From contig CM056721.1 in assembly GCA_029844215.1 (NCBI GenBank), positions 60,243,815 to 60,307,814 on the forward strand: DNA of 64,000 nt, written 5' to 3'. Made by a program: the position numbers and the translations under genes. The stretch comes from Przewalskia tangutica (Eukaryota; Streptophyta; Magnoliopsida; Solanales; Solanaceae). Within the stretch, counting starts at the first letter, position 1, and every line of letters begins with the position of its first letter. Below are positions 24,151-35,369 of the stretch, piece by piece. The notes under the pieces were generated by a model, which was given only the letters and a program-made list of their open reading frames with translations, did not search any database and was not told the origin of the DNA.

Positions 24151-25235
24151 TGTCACACCCCGAACCCCGGGCCCGTGACTGGTGCCCTACCTGGGAACCC
24201 TTCTACCTTAACAACTAAGTAAACTGCGGAAATTTAAATAACACCTCATCATGTTTTTTTAACCAACGTACGTGCAAGGGAAAAGCCGACAAGGCTGCCA
24301 TATAATATACATAATAAAAGACACTACACTGTACATGAGTCCAATCCCACATATGAATACAGACCTCTAAGAGTTATACTGAACTATGATAGGACAAGGC
24401 CCCGCCGTACCCATAACTGTACAAAAGCCTGAACTGAAAGAACTTATACCAAAAAGATAAACTCCCGAACAGAAGGAGCTATCCAAAACTTCGAGCGGTC
24501 CTACACTGCCGATAACCAAACAGTACCTAAACTGCGGCATGACGCGGCCGAAGGAGGTCGGTCACGAAGAATGTACCAAGTATGTGAGCGATGAAATCGT
24601 AATGAAATCATAACGATCTAACAAAGCAGAGACATGTATGATAGCCAACCTACAGTACACAATACATAAACAGTCATATCAAGTCAGGGACGCATTCTCT
24701 CAAAGTCATTACTAAAATATAACCATGGGTCTCACGCCCATAATATCAATCATGCCCGTGGAATCCTTCCTCACTGCCGGCAGTCCATGATATAACTCAA
24801 TTAACAGTACACAGTGCCTTACTAACAAAGAGAGTGAATAGTAGTATACTTACAATATAAACTAGGAAGCTCATGATCAAAGCAGGACCACCCGCCCGCA
24901 GTATCATTAAGCAATCCTACTCCTGGGACTATTTCACCCGCATAGGTCGCGTGGACCCGCATGAGGTATTCCTCGCATGGGACTATTTCACCCGCATAAG
25001 CCCTTACGGACTCGCATGAGGTATTCCTCGCATAGGCTGGACCCGCCCGCATGAGACTATTTCACCCGCATAAGCCCTTACGGACTCGCATAAGGTATTC
25101 CTCGCATCGTGGGTAGCAAATCCACGGAATATGCAAATGCCACAAACCCGGGGAATGACCCCGAAATGAATGATATACCACTAGCACAAAACCGGCTATT
25201 ACCAGCACATATAGGCAATTCTCAATTAAACAAGC

Positions 25236-25532
25236 CAAAGTACTTATCAAGGCACATATAGAATAATTCTCAATTAACCAAGCCAAAGTACTTATCAAGG
25301 CACACATAGGATAATTCTCAATTAACCAAGCCAAAGTACTTATCAAGGCACACATAGAATAATTCTCAATTAACCAAGCCAAAGTACTTATCAAGGCACA
25401 CATAGGATAATTCTCAATTAACCAAGCCAAAGTACTTATCAAGGCACACATAGGATAATTCTCAATTAACAAAGCCAAAGTACTTATCAAGGCACACATA
25501 GGATAATTCTCAATTAACCAAGCCAAAGTACT
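25236..25532 (-). repeat. 48-bp minisatellite in T5, left part
   Basis: Six full units (caaagtacttatcaaggcac... starting 25236, 25284 and so on) and the first nine bases of a seventh, where T4 inserted. The units are head to tail with no spacers. 48 is a multiple of three, so a repetitive 177-codon ORF crosses it. Confidence 0.92.
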
Positions 25533-27949
25533 TGTCACGACCCGCTCCGGGGCCCGTGAATGGTGCCTTACCCGGGCACCCAAGTAGTCATACATCAGAG
25601 TAATCAGCGGAATATAAAAACAAGACAGGAAACAGTTGTAAAATGAGACACAGTTTTATGTGAGAAAAGGGCGCCTTTCGGCATATATATATAAACATAG
25701 TTTTGCAGTTACATCCCAACTGTACAATAGGACTACAGACCTCTAAGAAGATAAACAACTATGGCGGGACAGGGCCCCGCCATACCCTGACTGTACAAAA
25801 CTATCTACAACAGGGAGATCATACCCAAAAGTCGAGCCTCCGGAGAAGATGGAGCTTCTGACACCAACGCAAAGATCCTAAGGATGTGGATCTAGCACCT
25901 GCTTTGCCCACTGCGGCATGAACGCAGCCCCCCGAAGGAGGTCAGTACAACAGGTACCAAGTATGTGAAACTGTAAAGTACTTAAATGAAATCAAAGTAT
26001 TTAAAACCATTTGCAAATACAATCAGTTCAATTGCACATAGTGCCATATCACAAACAAGAACAATAATAGGTAATGCGAGTCTTTTCTAGGCGCGAATGA
26101 TAAGCAAGGCCAATCGCCCATAGTATCATTATGCGTGCCTAATCACGACTCCCGCATCCGCGCATAGGTCACACACGCACCGCGTAGGTATTCCTCGCGA
26201 CGGGGTAGCTAACCGGTACCTCTCGGACTCCGCACCGCATAGTCTCAATAGACCGCATAGTCACACGCATCGCATAGGCATCCCCGCGTCTGGATAAAAC
26301 ACCGGAATGATCAATCCGGAACTCCGCAGACTCTGCATAGTCACACGACCGCATAGCCGTATAGACCGCGTCAAGGGTGGCAAGCCACCGGTATAACAAG
26401 TCGAGGGTAGGTGATATAATAATGATACAATGCACTTACCGCTTAGCAACGTAAGCACTAGAATGACCCCTTTCACAATATTACAAGACACTAACACGTA
26501 GCATCATAATATGTCTACTTATCAGCGATCTTACTACACTTAATAGAAATCAATACAAGGCTTTTATAAACAAATAAGTAAACAATTCCTTTTTAATCTT
26601 TCTTAAGTTGTTATACCTAACTTCCCATAAAGCTAGTATAACTCTTAAGCTTTTTGTTTAAAAACCAAATATTACTCTTCTGTTAAAAATGATTCCATAT
26701 TCGTTTTGAAATACTTCAAGATTCTTATTATTCAGGCTTAAGTCAAAAGACATTGCCGTAAAGTACGTCCAGTTAACACACGTACGTCTACCGTACTATA
26801 TATACTTTAAAAATATCATGCTCAAGAGTATAGGAAGAATCACATACCTTCTCGGCGAAAACCACCTGCCAAGTCGAATATGTCGCGCGCAGAGAATCAG
26901 CCTATAATAGTCAAATACGTCTATCAACGTCTAGACTATTCTGTAAACAGTTCTAAGCAGAGGGTTCTCTATTCTACGGAAATTTGGGCAGCACTCCCCT
27001 ACCCGTCAAGCTACTCAAGTCTACTGTAAATACAGTCCTATGTAATTACAGTTCAATTATTCTTCTTTTATACCCTTCTACAGTGATAACAGTTCAATTC
27101 TATTCTGTAATATCCTTCTAAGTATTTTATACTTATTCCTATACTTCTACAGTATGTATTCTCTAATTACAAAAGAAGGATAAGATTATTTACCTCGATA
27201 AGCCCAAAATTATCCAAGTTAAAAGTCGATCCTGAGCGAGGTTTAGCTCCTAATTGCACGCTCCGATATCTCCACGAAACCCTTAGAAGTTCTTCACAAC
27301 TTCTACTAAGTACTATACGGGATTTGGGCTAGGGTATTTTAGGAATAGTAACTACACTTGGAAGACAACTTTTCTACCAAGGGAGGGGGGGTAGGTTTCG
27401 GCTAGGACTCAAGGAAGGGGGGGGGAGGCTCTCGGCCAAAGCCACTAGGCTAGAGGGGGTTGGACGAAAACACAACAAGAGAGGGGAGGGAATTTCAAGA
27501 CTTGGAGAATTGATTTGTGGATGAAAAAACCTTGAGTTAGGGGTATTTATAGGCCAACCAATGGCCAAGATGAAGCCAAGTGCTATGCAAGTGTAGGGTG
27601 AGGATTTAGGCAAGTGTCCTTATCCATCTACTACACAAAAATATCCTACCAACTCCTTGACAAAACAAGCCCCCAATTCGTCCCATTACCGCCCAAAACG
27701 TCCACCAATTAGAGGGTGACAAGTGTATCCCTCTCGTTGGTCCAAAATGTTTCGTCTCTCGGAAAAATCCGCAAAAATTAGAAATGACATAGCCGTAATT
27801 TTCCCTTCGCAAGTTTTGTAAAACGTTTCGTCGGAAAACGATTCTTTTAGTGAGTTGTGCACAAACTTTTTCGTCCATAATGCCTAACTAAGGCTAAACT
27901 TTTGTACGTACACCCTCACGTACATACTCTGGAAATACGGGGTATAACA
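25533..27949 (-). repeat. T4 3' LTR (2.4 kb)
   Basis: It pairs with 32852-35266. In about 26540-27949 the two differ by only a handful of substitutions by eye. In the first 0.5 kb this copy keeps CAG sites that are altered in the partner; in about 26085-26400 the reverse holds. Confidence 0.92.
27544..27551 (-). promoter_or_regulatory. TATA box, T4 3' LTR
   Basis: TATAAATA on the minus strand. Confidence 0.6.
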
Positions 27950-27984
27950 TTCTCCCCTCCTTAGAAACATTCGTCCCGAATGTT
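27950..27984 (-). other. T4 polypurine tract and palindrome
   Basis: On the minus strand AACATTCG-gga-CGAATGTT precedes ctaaggaggggagaa, which touches the 3' LTR. Confidence 0.88.
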
Positions 27985-28109
27985 CCTTCCCAAGACAATT
28001 AACGATAAAGCTTCTTCATAACTTAAACAGTTTGCAAATGCCACATACGGCCACAAAACAACACTTAGGAAATATATGACAATGAAAATTTACAAGTAGG
28101 AAAGTGAGT

Positions 28110-28300
28110 TACCTGGAGGTGTGGGGAATAGGTGAGGATACTTCTGCCTCATGTCCTCGCCCTTCCCACGTCATCTCCTCCCGAGCTCGTTCGCCACAAG
28201 ACTTTGTGGAAGCCACGTCCTTGGTCAGACGCCTAACGACGATCGACTATCGCTATGGGAATCTCCTCATACGATAACCCTCGGTCACTGGACATCGTCA
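28110..28300 (-). pseudogene. T4 chromodomain-like C-terminus of Pol
   Basis: It follows LSYEEIPIAIVDRR (end of the integrase-linked segment). Shifted frames give the KVLWRT stretch and then an acidic, Trp-containing segment (EEMTWEGRG). This arrangement is characteristic of chromoviruses, whose chromodomain directs integration to heterochromatin. Frame breaks prevent a confident domain limit. Confidence 0.6.
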
Positions 28301-29330
28301 ATCGGGTGTACCTAGATGGATCCCCGATACATCTCGCAAAGATAGAAACATGAAACACGGATGCCGCCTCCGGATCGGACGGCAGATCAACTCGTGAGCA
28401 ACCTTGCCTACCTGCGGACAATCGATAGGGCCCAATGTACCTTGGTGAGTTTCCCTTTCTTTCGAATCTCATCACACCGCCATGGGTGGCACCCAGAAAA
28501 CCCAATCATCAACCTCGAACTCCGGATGCCGTGACGATGATCTGCGTATGACTTCGCCGACTCGAGTGTCGAAGAATCGCTCTGGATAAGCTTTACCTTA
28601 TCCGCTCTGCGCACCAAATCTGGTCCCACTAATCGCACTCGCCTACATCAAACCAGCCTATCGGCGATCTGCACTTCCTCATACAAGGCCTCATGGCGCC
28701 ATCGAATCTTTGGGTGGTAGTTATTATTATACGAAACTCAACTAGAGGCAAATGATCCTCCCGGCTACCCACGAAGTCAATAACGGGCTCGCGGATATCC
28801 TCAAGAGTCCGGATAGTGCGCTCTGCTGTCCGTCTGCGTGGATGGAATCGTACTCGAGCTCACTGCGTCCCTAAACCGCCACGGAAGGACCTCGAAGTTA
28901 GCGTAAACCGGGCTCCATGCGATATGATCGAAATAGGGACTCCATGCGATCGACGATCTCTGATGTAAAGTCGGCATAATCCTCGATCGAAAAAGTCGTC
29001 CCCGACGGAAGAAAGTGGGCTGATTTCACGACTGTCGACGATAACCCAGATAGAATCATGCCTCCTCTGAGTGCGAGGTAATCCTGTGATAAAGTCCATG
29101 TTGATCACCTCCCACTTCCAGGTCGGGATCTCTATCGTCTGCAATAATCCACCAGGCCTCTAGTGCTCTATCTTCACCTGCTGACAACACAGGCACTGAG
29201 CTACAAACTCCGCAACGTCCCTCTTCAAGCCATCCCACCAATACACAGATCTAAGGTCGTGGTACATCTTGGTAGACCCCGGATGGATAGAGTAACGCTT
29301 GTACTGTGTGCTTCCCTAGAACTGCTGCCA
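28301..29330 (-). pseudogene. T4 integrase
   Basis: In order on the minus strand: a zinc-finger Cys pair segment overlapping 29190-29210, then IPTWKWEVINMDFITGLPRT (catalytic Asp in MDF; about 29140-29060), then GVPISIISHGARFT where the second Asp and neighbours expected after IIS are disturbed, then shifted-frame traces of the third catalytic region. RLVGPDLVRRADKVKLIQSD follows (28638 downward), then GNSPRYIGPYRL and SVFHVSIFARCIGDPSRYT. It would join element DNA to the host. Breaks occur every 100-250 bases. Confidence 0.8.
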
Positions 29331-29599
29331 AGTCCTAAAACATCCGAACACACAACTCGCCTCAAACCTTAGCACCCATCAGTGCTACCTCAAAGACCGC
29401 TTCCTCACGAAGAGCCGTGTATCACGATCATCGAATCAAAACCGATCCTCAATGTTGCCTCTTCACCTCGCCGGCGATGGAAGACTCGGCAACCTCTCGA
29501 ACTCGAACCCATCGCTATCGTAATCAATCAAGCGGACACCAAGGCTCGCTAATCGATGCAAATCGCGAATCATGCCCCTCCTCTGCGGCGCACATCGAT

Positions 29600-30100
29600 A
29601 GACTCCCATCGACCTACGACTAAGAGCATCCGCCTAACATTGGCCTTCCCGGGTGGTACGGGATATCAACATCGTAATCCTTAAGTAACTCTAACCACCG
29701 TCTCGCCGTAAGTTCGGCTCCTCTGGTGAAGATATCTTGGAGGCTCTTGTGGTGCAGATAAATATCCACATGAACCCCATACAAATAGTGCCTCAGATCT
29801 TCAAGGCGTGAATCACCGCGACTCCAAATCATGGGTGGGGTAGTTCTCATGCTTCTTAAGGCCGGGATCGTGACGCTTATAACCTTACCTGCTGCATCAA
29901 CACATCCCGGCCGATGCGACGATCACAATACACAACATAACCGCTGGACCTCGGAAGAGTAAGAACGGGCGGTCGTCGATCTCTCCCGATGGCGGAAACC
30001 ACGCTCACAAGCATCACCATCAAACTTGGCCGCCTTCGAGTCACCTAGTCAATAGTGCGAAGATAAAGCAAACTTCTCTCTGAACGCCCGATAATAACTG
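29600..30100 (-). pseudogene. T4 RNase H
   Basis: The clearest block is 29620-29850: HYLYGVHVDIYLHHKSLQDI then TARRWLELLKDYDVDIPYHP. This is the end of the Ty3/gypsy RNase H domain, which removes RNA from the RNA-DNA hybrid. The N-terminal part (29850-30100) is broken by several frameshifts. Confidence 0.75.
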
Positions 30101-30149
30101 CAAGGCCCGAAATGCGAACCTCTGCCGGAGTAGTAGTTCTAGGCCAACT

Positions 30150-30830
30150 CGATCGCCTCGATCTTGGCGTATCCACCGAATACCATCGGCCCGACAATAT
30201 GCCCAAGAAAAGCCACGAAGCTAACCAAAACTCACATTTGGAAAACTTGGCGTATAATCGCTGGTCGGAGAATCGGCCAAGATCGCCAAATGCTCGCGTG
30301 CTCGCTCTGGCGAGAATAAACCAAGATATCATCAATGAACACTATCACAAACGTGTCCAAAAATGGCTTGAACACTCGGTTCATCAAATCCATGAATACC
30401 GCCGGAGCATTGGTCAACCCGAAAGTCATGACCCTGAACTCATAATGCCCGTACCGGGTCCGAAATGCAGTCCTAGGGACATCCGCATCTCAGACTCGTA
30501 CCTGATGATAGCCCGATCGCAAATCAATCTTGGAGAAACATCTCGCGCCCTACAACTGGTCGAACAAATCATCAATCCTGGGAAGGGGGTATCTGTTCTT
30601 AATGGTCACCTTGTTCAGCTGCCTGTAATCAACAAACATGCGCAGCGTCCTGTCCTTCTTCTTCACGAACAATACCGGCGCTCCCCAGGGAGAAACACTA
30701 GGCCTGATGAATCCCTTCTCCAGCAAATCTCTCAGCTGGTCCTTCAACTCTCTCAACTCGGCAGGTGCCATTCTGTATGGCGGAATGGAAATAGGCCAGT
30801 GTCCGCAACACATCTATACAAAACTCAATC
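30150..30830 (-). pseudogene. T4 reverse transcriptase
   Basis: 30813-30550 encodes PISIPPYRMAPAELRELKDQ, then GFIRPSVSPWGAPVLFVKKK, then DYRQLNKVTIKNRYPLPRID. After a frame break, 30429-30232 encodes MTFGLTNAPAVFMDLMNRVF and FIDDILVYS with the (F/Y)xDD catalytic pair (30339-30328). This is a Ty3/gypsy RT with its active-site Asp pair present. The missing stretch between the blocks is visible in other frames. Confidence 0.88.
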
Positions 30831-31440
30831 TCCTCTCAAGAGGATACCCGAGGTCGTGGAAACACGTGCGGGAACTCTCGACTCTGGGCCGATCAAAATC
30901 TGGTACGCGACCTCGATTATCAAACACCGAATGAGATGGTAAATGTACCGCCTGCGCATCTTCCTAGCCTTGAGGTAGGAAATAAACCTACCGCCGGCGT
31001 CTGATGTTCCTCTCACTCAACAATGGCTCGCCGAAACTGGAACCGTACCACTCTCTCCCTGTAGTCTACATTGGCGTAGCAAGAAGCTAGCCAATCCATA
31101 CTCATGATCACATCGAAATCAGTCATATCCAACTCTATCAAGTCGGCTGTGGTCCGGCGCATATGGTCACTAGACAAGCCCTATATACCCGCCGAGCTAC
31201 CACGAATCACCCGGCTGGCGTAGCTACCTCGAAAGGTCTATGGACTCAAGCTCTATCCCTATCCTACTAGCAATAAGGGAGATATATAGGGCCAGTAGAA
31301 CCGGATCTATCAAGGCATACACATCAAATCGGACCGATAAAGTACTGGCGACTTCAGCGACGCCTCGCAGTCTGCCGGTGGACAAGGCATAAATGCGCTT
31401 ACGAGGACGCTGAATCTGGGACCGCGCCCACGACCTCTGC
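30831..31440 (-). pseudogene. T4 protease and linker to RT
   Basis: On the minus strand FDVYALID then YISLIASRIGIELESIDLSR fits the retropepsin region of Ty3/gypsy Pol; the catalytic Asp-Ser/Pro-Gly motif around ALID is corrupted. Downstream, GRFISYLKARKM (about 30990) is the linker before RT. Confidence 0.65.
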
Positions 31441-32646
31441 CGCGACCTGCTGGCCATGAGTACCACGCCTCGGGCGAGTAATCGTAGGAGATGATGAGCC
31501 GGCAATAGACCACCGTAGGTGAGCCTACCACCGCGCCGCCCGGTCGGACAAGCCCTCGCATGACCTGCGGCCACAAGTATAGCAAGCTCCGAAGTAGTAC
31601 TACACTCCGAATGGAATCTACCACAACGGACACCGAGCGGACCTCGACGGTTAGCACCCTTGCTACCCCGAAGTCCAAGTCTTGGGGCCACGACACGCCC
31701 CGAATGCTCTGGGCTGCAAAACGATGTAGGAGTGCTCTGAGCTGGCTGTGGTGCGAATCTAGACGTCTGCTGAGGCCGTCCACCTCGAGAACTACCAAAA
31801 TAACCGGCCGTCTTGGCCTTCTTCTGCTGCTGATATATGTCGACCCGTCGGTCTCTACGCTCCTCGCATCCAAGTGTATGAGCCTGCATACGGGTAATGT
31901 CCATGCCTGGCTGAAGAGCCACACCCGCACAAGATTCGGCCATATAATCATCTAGCCCAGTGACGTATCGGTGCACTCGGTCCTCCATATCTGCTACTAG
32001 CGCAGGGACATATCGAGCCAATGAATCAAACTCGACGTTGTACTCCTGGCGTGCGTCCTCTGCCTCTCGGAAGAAAATCTATCGGCGTGCCCTCGCCGGC
32101 GGAGGCAAGAAGTGCGTGAGAAAAGCCTCGAGAACTCATCCCAGTAGGCGGGGACGCGTGCTCTCCGGGATAACTCCCATGAATAAAACCAATCGATCGC
32201 GGTATCACGCGCCGTCTGACCGAATCAAGATCACGGACTCGGTCTCCGACGCCCTGATCACTCTCATAATCCTCTGTAACTGACGAATAAACTCCTGCGG
32301 ATCATCCTCAGCCTCGACCCATAAAACTCTGGCGGGCTACAACTCAGAAAATCCGTAGCCTCAAACTATACGCCTCGGGTGAACCACGGCACGGCCCGAA
32401 TGGAGGCTGTATCCAGCCTATCCTCATGTCTGGCCACAATCCTAGCCAATAGCTGGGCCATCTCCTTGTACCCTAACTCGTCCGCCCGGTGTGGGGCGGG
32501 AGTGCGGTCTCGTGGTCTCTCTTTGGGGCGGCGTCATGGAACTCGCCGTCTCGGGTATAGGCGGGCACGAGCCCTCGTAACTCTCGGTGTCCTACTAGCG
32601 CCTCCGCCGCCTTGCCCTTCGGTCGGGTTGCCTTACGTGGAGGCAT
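31441..32646 (-). pseudogene. T4 gag
   Basis: The start is the ATG at 32646 (MPPRKATRPKGKAAEALVGH), followed by frame breaks. Recognisable parts are the tail of the capsid-like region, MARYVPALVADMEDRVHRYV and GVALQPGMDITRMQAH (32021-31880), then a basic Gln-rich linker. A single zinc knuckle, CGRFHSECSTT...ACPTG (about 31590-31500), has two of its Cys/Gly positions lost to frame or base changes. Gag would form the particle and bind RNA. Confidence 0.8.
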
Positions 32647-32851
32647 AATCATTCTGAAAGGAATACGTTAGAGGGTCCAACTTATAACACGCGGCTCTAA
32701 GGCACGATCTCGAGTGAGAAGAATGGAAACCAATCCTAAATATCCTATAGCCTCACGATTATTGGTGTAGTGCACAACACACCGATAATCAAGACGCTAC
32801 TAGATACGATGCGTAGACACTTTTCGATGATTAATCGCTCGATACCACTTT
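32647..32851 (-). other. T4 leader and primer-binding site
   Basis: On the minus strand the primer site reads tggtatcgagcg (32847-32836), the altered form. Confidence 0.8.
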
Positions 32852-35266
32852 TGTCACGACCGCTCGGGGCCGTGGATCGTGCCTTACCCGCACCAGTAGT
32901 CATACATCGTAGTAATCGGCGGAATATAAAAACAAGACAGAAAGCAATTGTAAAATGAGACACGCTTTATGTGAGAAAAGAAGCGCCTTTCGCATATATA
33001 TGTAAACATAGTTTTGCGATTACATCCCAACTGTACAATAGGACTACTGCACCTCTGAAGATAAACAACTATGGCGGGACGGGGCCACGCCATACCTATA
33101 CAAAACTATCTACAACGGGAGATCATACCCAAGTCGAGCCTCAGGAGAAGATGGAGCTCACGACACCAACGCAAAGATCCTAAGGATGTGGATCTAGCAC
33201 CGCTTTCCCACCTGCGGCATGACGCATCCCCGAAGGAGGTCGATAACAGTACCAAGTGTGTGAAATCAGAAAGTACTTAAATGAAATCAAAGTATTTAAA
33301 ACCATTTGCAAATACAATCAGTTCAATTGCACATAGTGCCATATCACAAACAAGAACAATAATAGGTAAACTGTAACAGGTCTTTTCTAGGCCGCGAATG
33401 ATCGAAGCAAGGCCAATCGCCCATAGTATCATTATGCGTGCCTAATCACGACTCCGCAGTCCGCATAGGTCACACACAGACCCGCATGAGGTATTCCTCG
33501 CATCGGGGGTAGCTAACCCCGGTACCCTCCTGGACTCCCGCAGTCCGCATAGTCTCAATAGACCGCATAGTCACACAGACCGCATAGGGCATCCCCCGCA
33601 TCGGGATAAAACACCCGGAATGATCAATCCTGGAACTCCCGCAGCTCCGCATAGTCACATAGACCCGCATCAAGGGTGGCAAGCCCTCGGTATAACAAGT
33701 CAAGGGGGTAGGTGATATAATAACAGTACAACGGACTTACCGTTTAGCAACGTAAGCACAGCAAGAATGACCCCCTTTCACAACATTACAAGACACTAAC
33801 ACATGTAGCATCATAATATGTCTACTTATCAACAGTCTTACTACACTTAACAGAAATCAATACAAGGCTTTTATAAACAAATAAGTAAACAGTTCCTTTT
33901 TATCTTTCTTAAGTTGTTATACCTAACTTCCCATAAAGCTAGTATAACTCTTAAGCTTTTTGTTTAAAAACCAAATATTACTCTTCTGTTAAAAATGATT
34001 CCATATTCGTTTTGAAATACTTCAAGATTCTTATTATTCAGGCTTAAGTCAAAAGACATTGCCGTAAAGTACGTCCAGTTAACACACGTACGTCTACCGT
34101 ACTATATATACTTTAAAAATATCATGCTCAAGAGTATAGGAAGAATCACATACCTTCTCGGCGAAAACCACCTGCCAAGTCGAATATGTCGCGCGCAGAG
34201 AATCAGCCTATAATAGTCAAATACGTCTATCAACGTCTAGACTATTCTGTAAACAGTTCTAAGCAGAGGGTTCTCTATTCTACGGAAATTTGGGCAGCAC
34301 TCCCCTACCCGTCAAGCTACTCAAGTCTACTGTAAATACAGTCCTATGTAATTACAGTTCAATTATTCTTCTTTTATACCCTTCTACAGTGATAACAGTT
34401 CAATTCTATTCTGTAATATCCTTCTAAGTATTTTATACTTATTCCTATACTTCTACAGTATGTATTCTCTAATTACAAAAGAAGGATAAGATTATTTACC
34501 TCGATAAGCCCAAAATTATCCAAGTTAAAAGTCGATCCTGAGCGAGGTTTAGCTCCTAATTGCACGCTCCGATATCTCCACGAAACCCTTAGAAGTTCTT
34601 CACAACTTCTACTAAGTACTATACGGGATTTGGGCTAGGGTATTTTAGGAATAGTAACTACACTTGGAAGACAACTTTTCTACCAAGGGAGGGGGGGTAG
34701 GTTTCGGCTAGGACTCAAGGAAGGGGGGGAGGCTCTCGGCCAAAGCCACTAGGCTAGAGGGGGGAGAGGGTGTTGGACGAAAACACAACAAGAGAGGGGA
34801 GGGAATTTCAAGACTTGGAGAATTGATTTGTGGATGAAGAAAACCTTCAAGTTAGGGGGGTATTTATAGGCCAACCAATGGCCAAGATGAAGCCAAGTGC
34901 TATGCAAGTGTAGGGTGAGGATTTAGGCAAGTGTCCTTATCCATCTACTACACAAAAATATCCTACCAACTCCTTGACAAAACAAGCCCCCAATTCGTCC
35001 CATTACCGCCCAATACGTCCACCAATTAGAGGGTGACAAGTGTCGCCCTCTCGTTGGTCCAAAATGTTTCGTCTCTCGGAAAAATCCGCAAAAATTAGAA
35101 ATGACATAGCCGTAATTTTCCCTTCGCAAATTTTGTAAAACGTTTCGTCGGGAAACGATTCTTTTAGTGAGTTGTGCACAAACTTTTTCGTCCATAATGC
35201 CTAACTAAGGCTAAACTTTTGTACGTACATCCTCACGTACATACTCTGGAAATACGGGGTATAACA
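32852..35266 (-). repeat. T4 5' LTR (2.4 kb)
   Basis: On the plus strand it opens tgtcacgaccgctcgggg and ends cggggtataaca. The tatgcgg module is at about 33440-33700 (reverse). A TATA box is at 34861-34868 on the minus strand. Confidence 0.92.
34861..34868 (-). promoter_or_regulatory. TATA box, T4 5' LTR
   Basis: TATAAATA on the minus strand, upstream of the C-rich tract; this would be the promoter driving T4. Confidence 0.65.
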
Positions 35267-35271
35267 GTACT

Positions 35272-35369
35272 TATCAAGGCACACATAGGATAATTCTCAA
35301 TTAACCAAGCCAAAGTACTTATCAAGGCACACATAGGATAATTCTGAATTAACCAAGCCAAAGTACTAC
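35272..35369 (-). repeat. 48-bp minisatellite in T5, right part
   Basis: It completes the unit broken by T4 and adds one more before the array ends at caaagtactacg. Confidence 0.9.

Larger units (their letters stand above)
25533..35266 (-). mobile_element. T4: Tekay-type chromovirus with complete domain order
   Basis: On the minus strand: 5' LTR 35266-32852, primer site 32847-32836, gag, protease, RT, RNase H, integrase, chromodomain-like tail, polypurine tract (27962-27950) and 3' LTR 27949-25533. LTR lengths are 2415 and 2417. The TSD gtact flanks it (25528-25532, 35267-35271). This is the only element here with RT and the best candidate for the type of partner that moved the shorter relatives. 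Coding regions are frameshifted as given. Confidence 0.92.

Noticed and set aside
25236..25532. Regular direct repeats resembling a CRISPR array
   Set aside because: Units are contiguous with no unique spacers, and the context is a plant LTR.
25062..25595. Minus-strand ORF of 177 codons with a repeating 16-residue peptide
   Set aside because: It is a by-product of the 48-bp minisatellite in T5, whose unit is a multiple of three; it also crosses the T4 insertion point.
30112..30942. 276-codon plus-strand ORF
   Set aside because: It is antisense to the T4 reverse transcriptase, which has clear RT motifs on the minus strand.
31560..31955. 131-codon plus-strand ORF
   Set aside because: Antisense to T4 gag and zinc knuckle.
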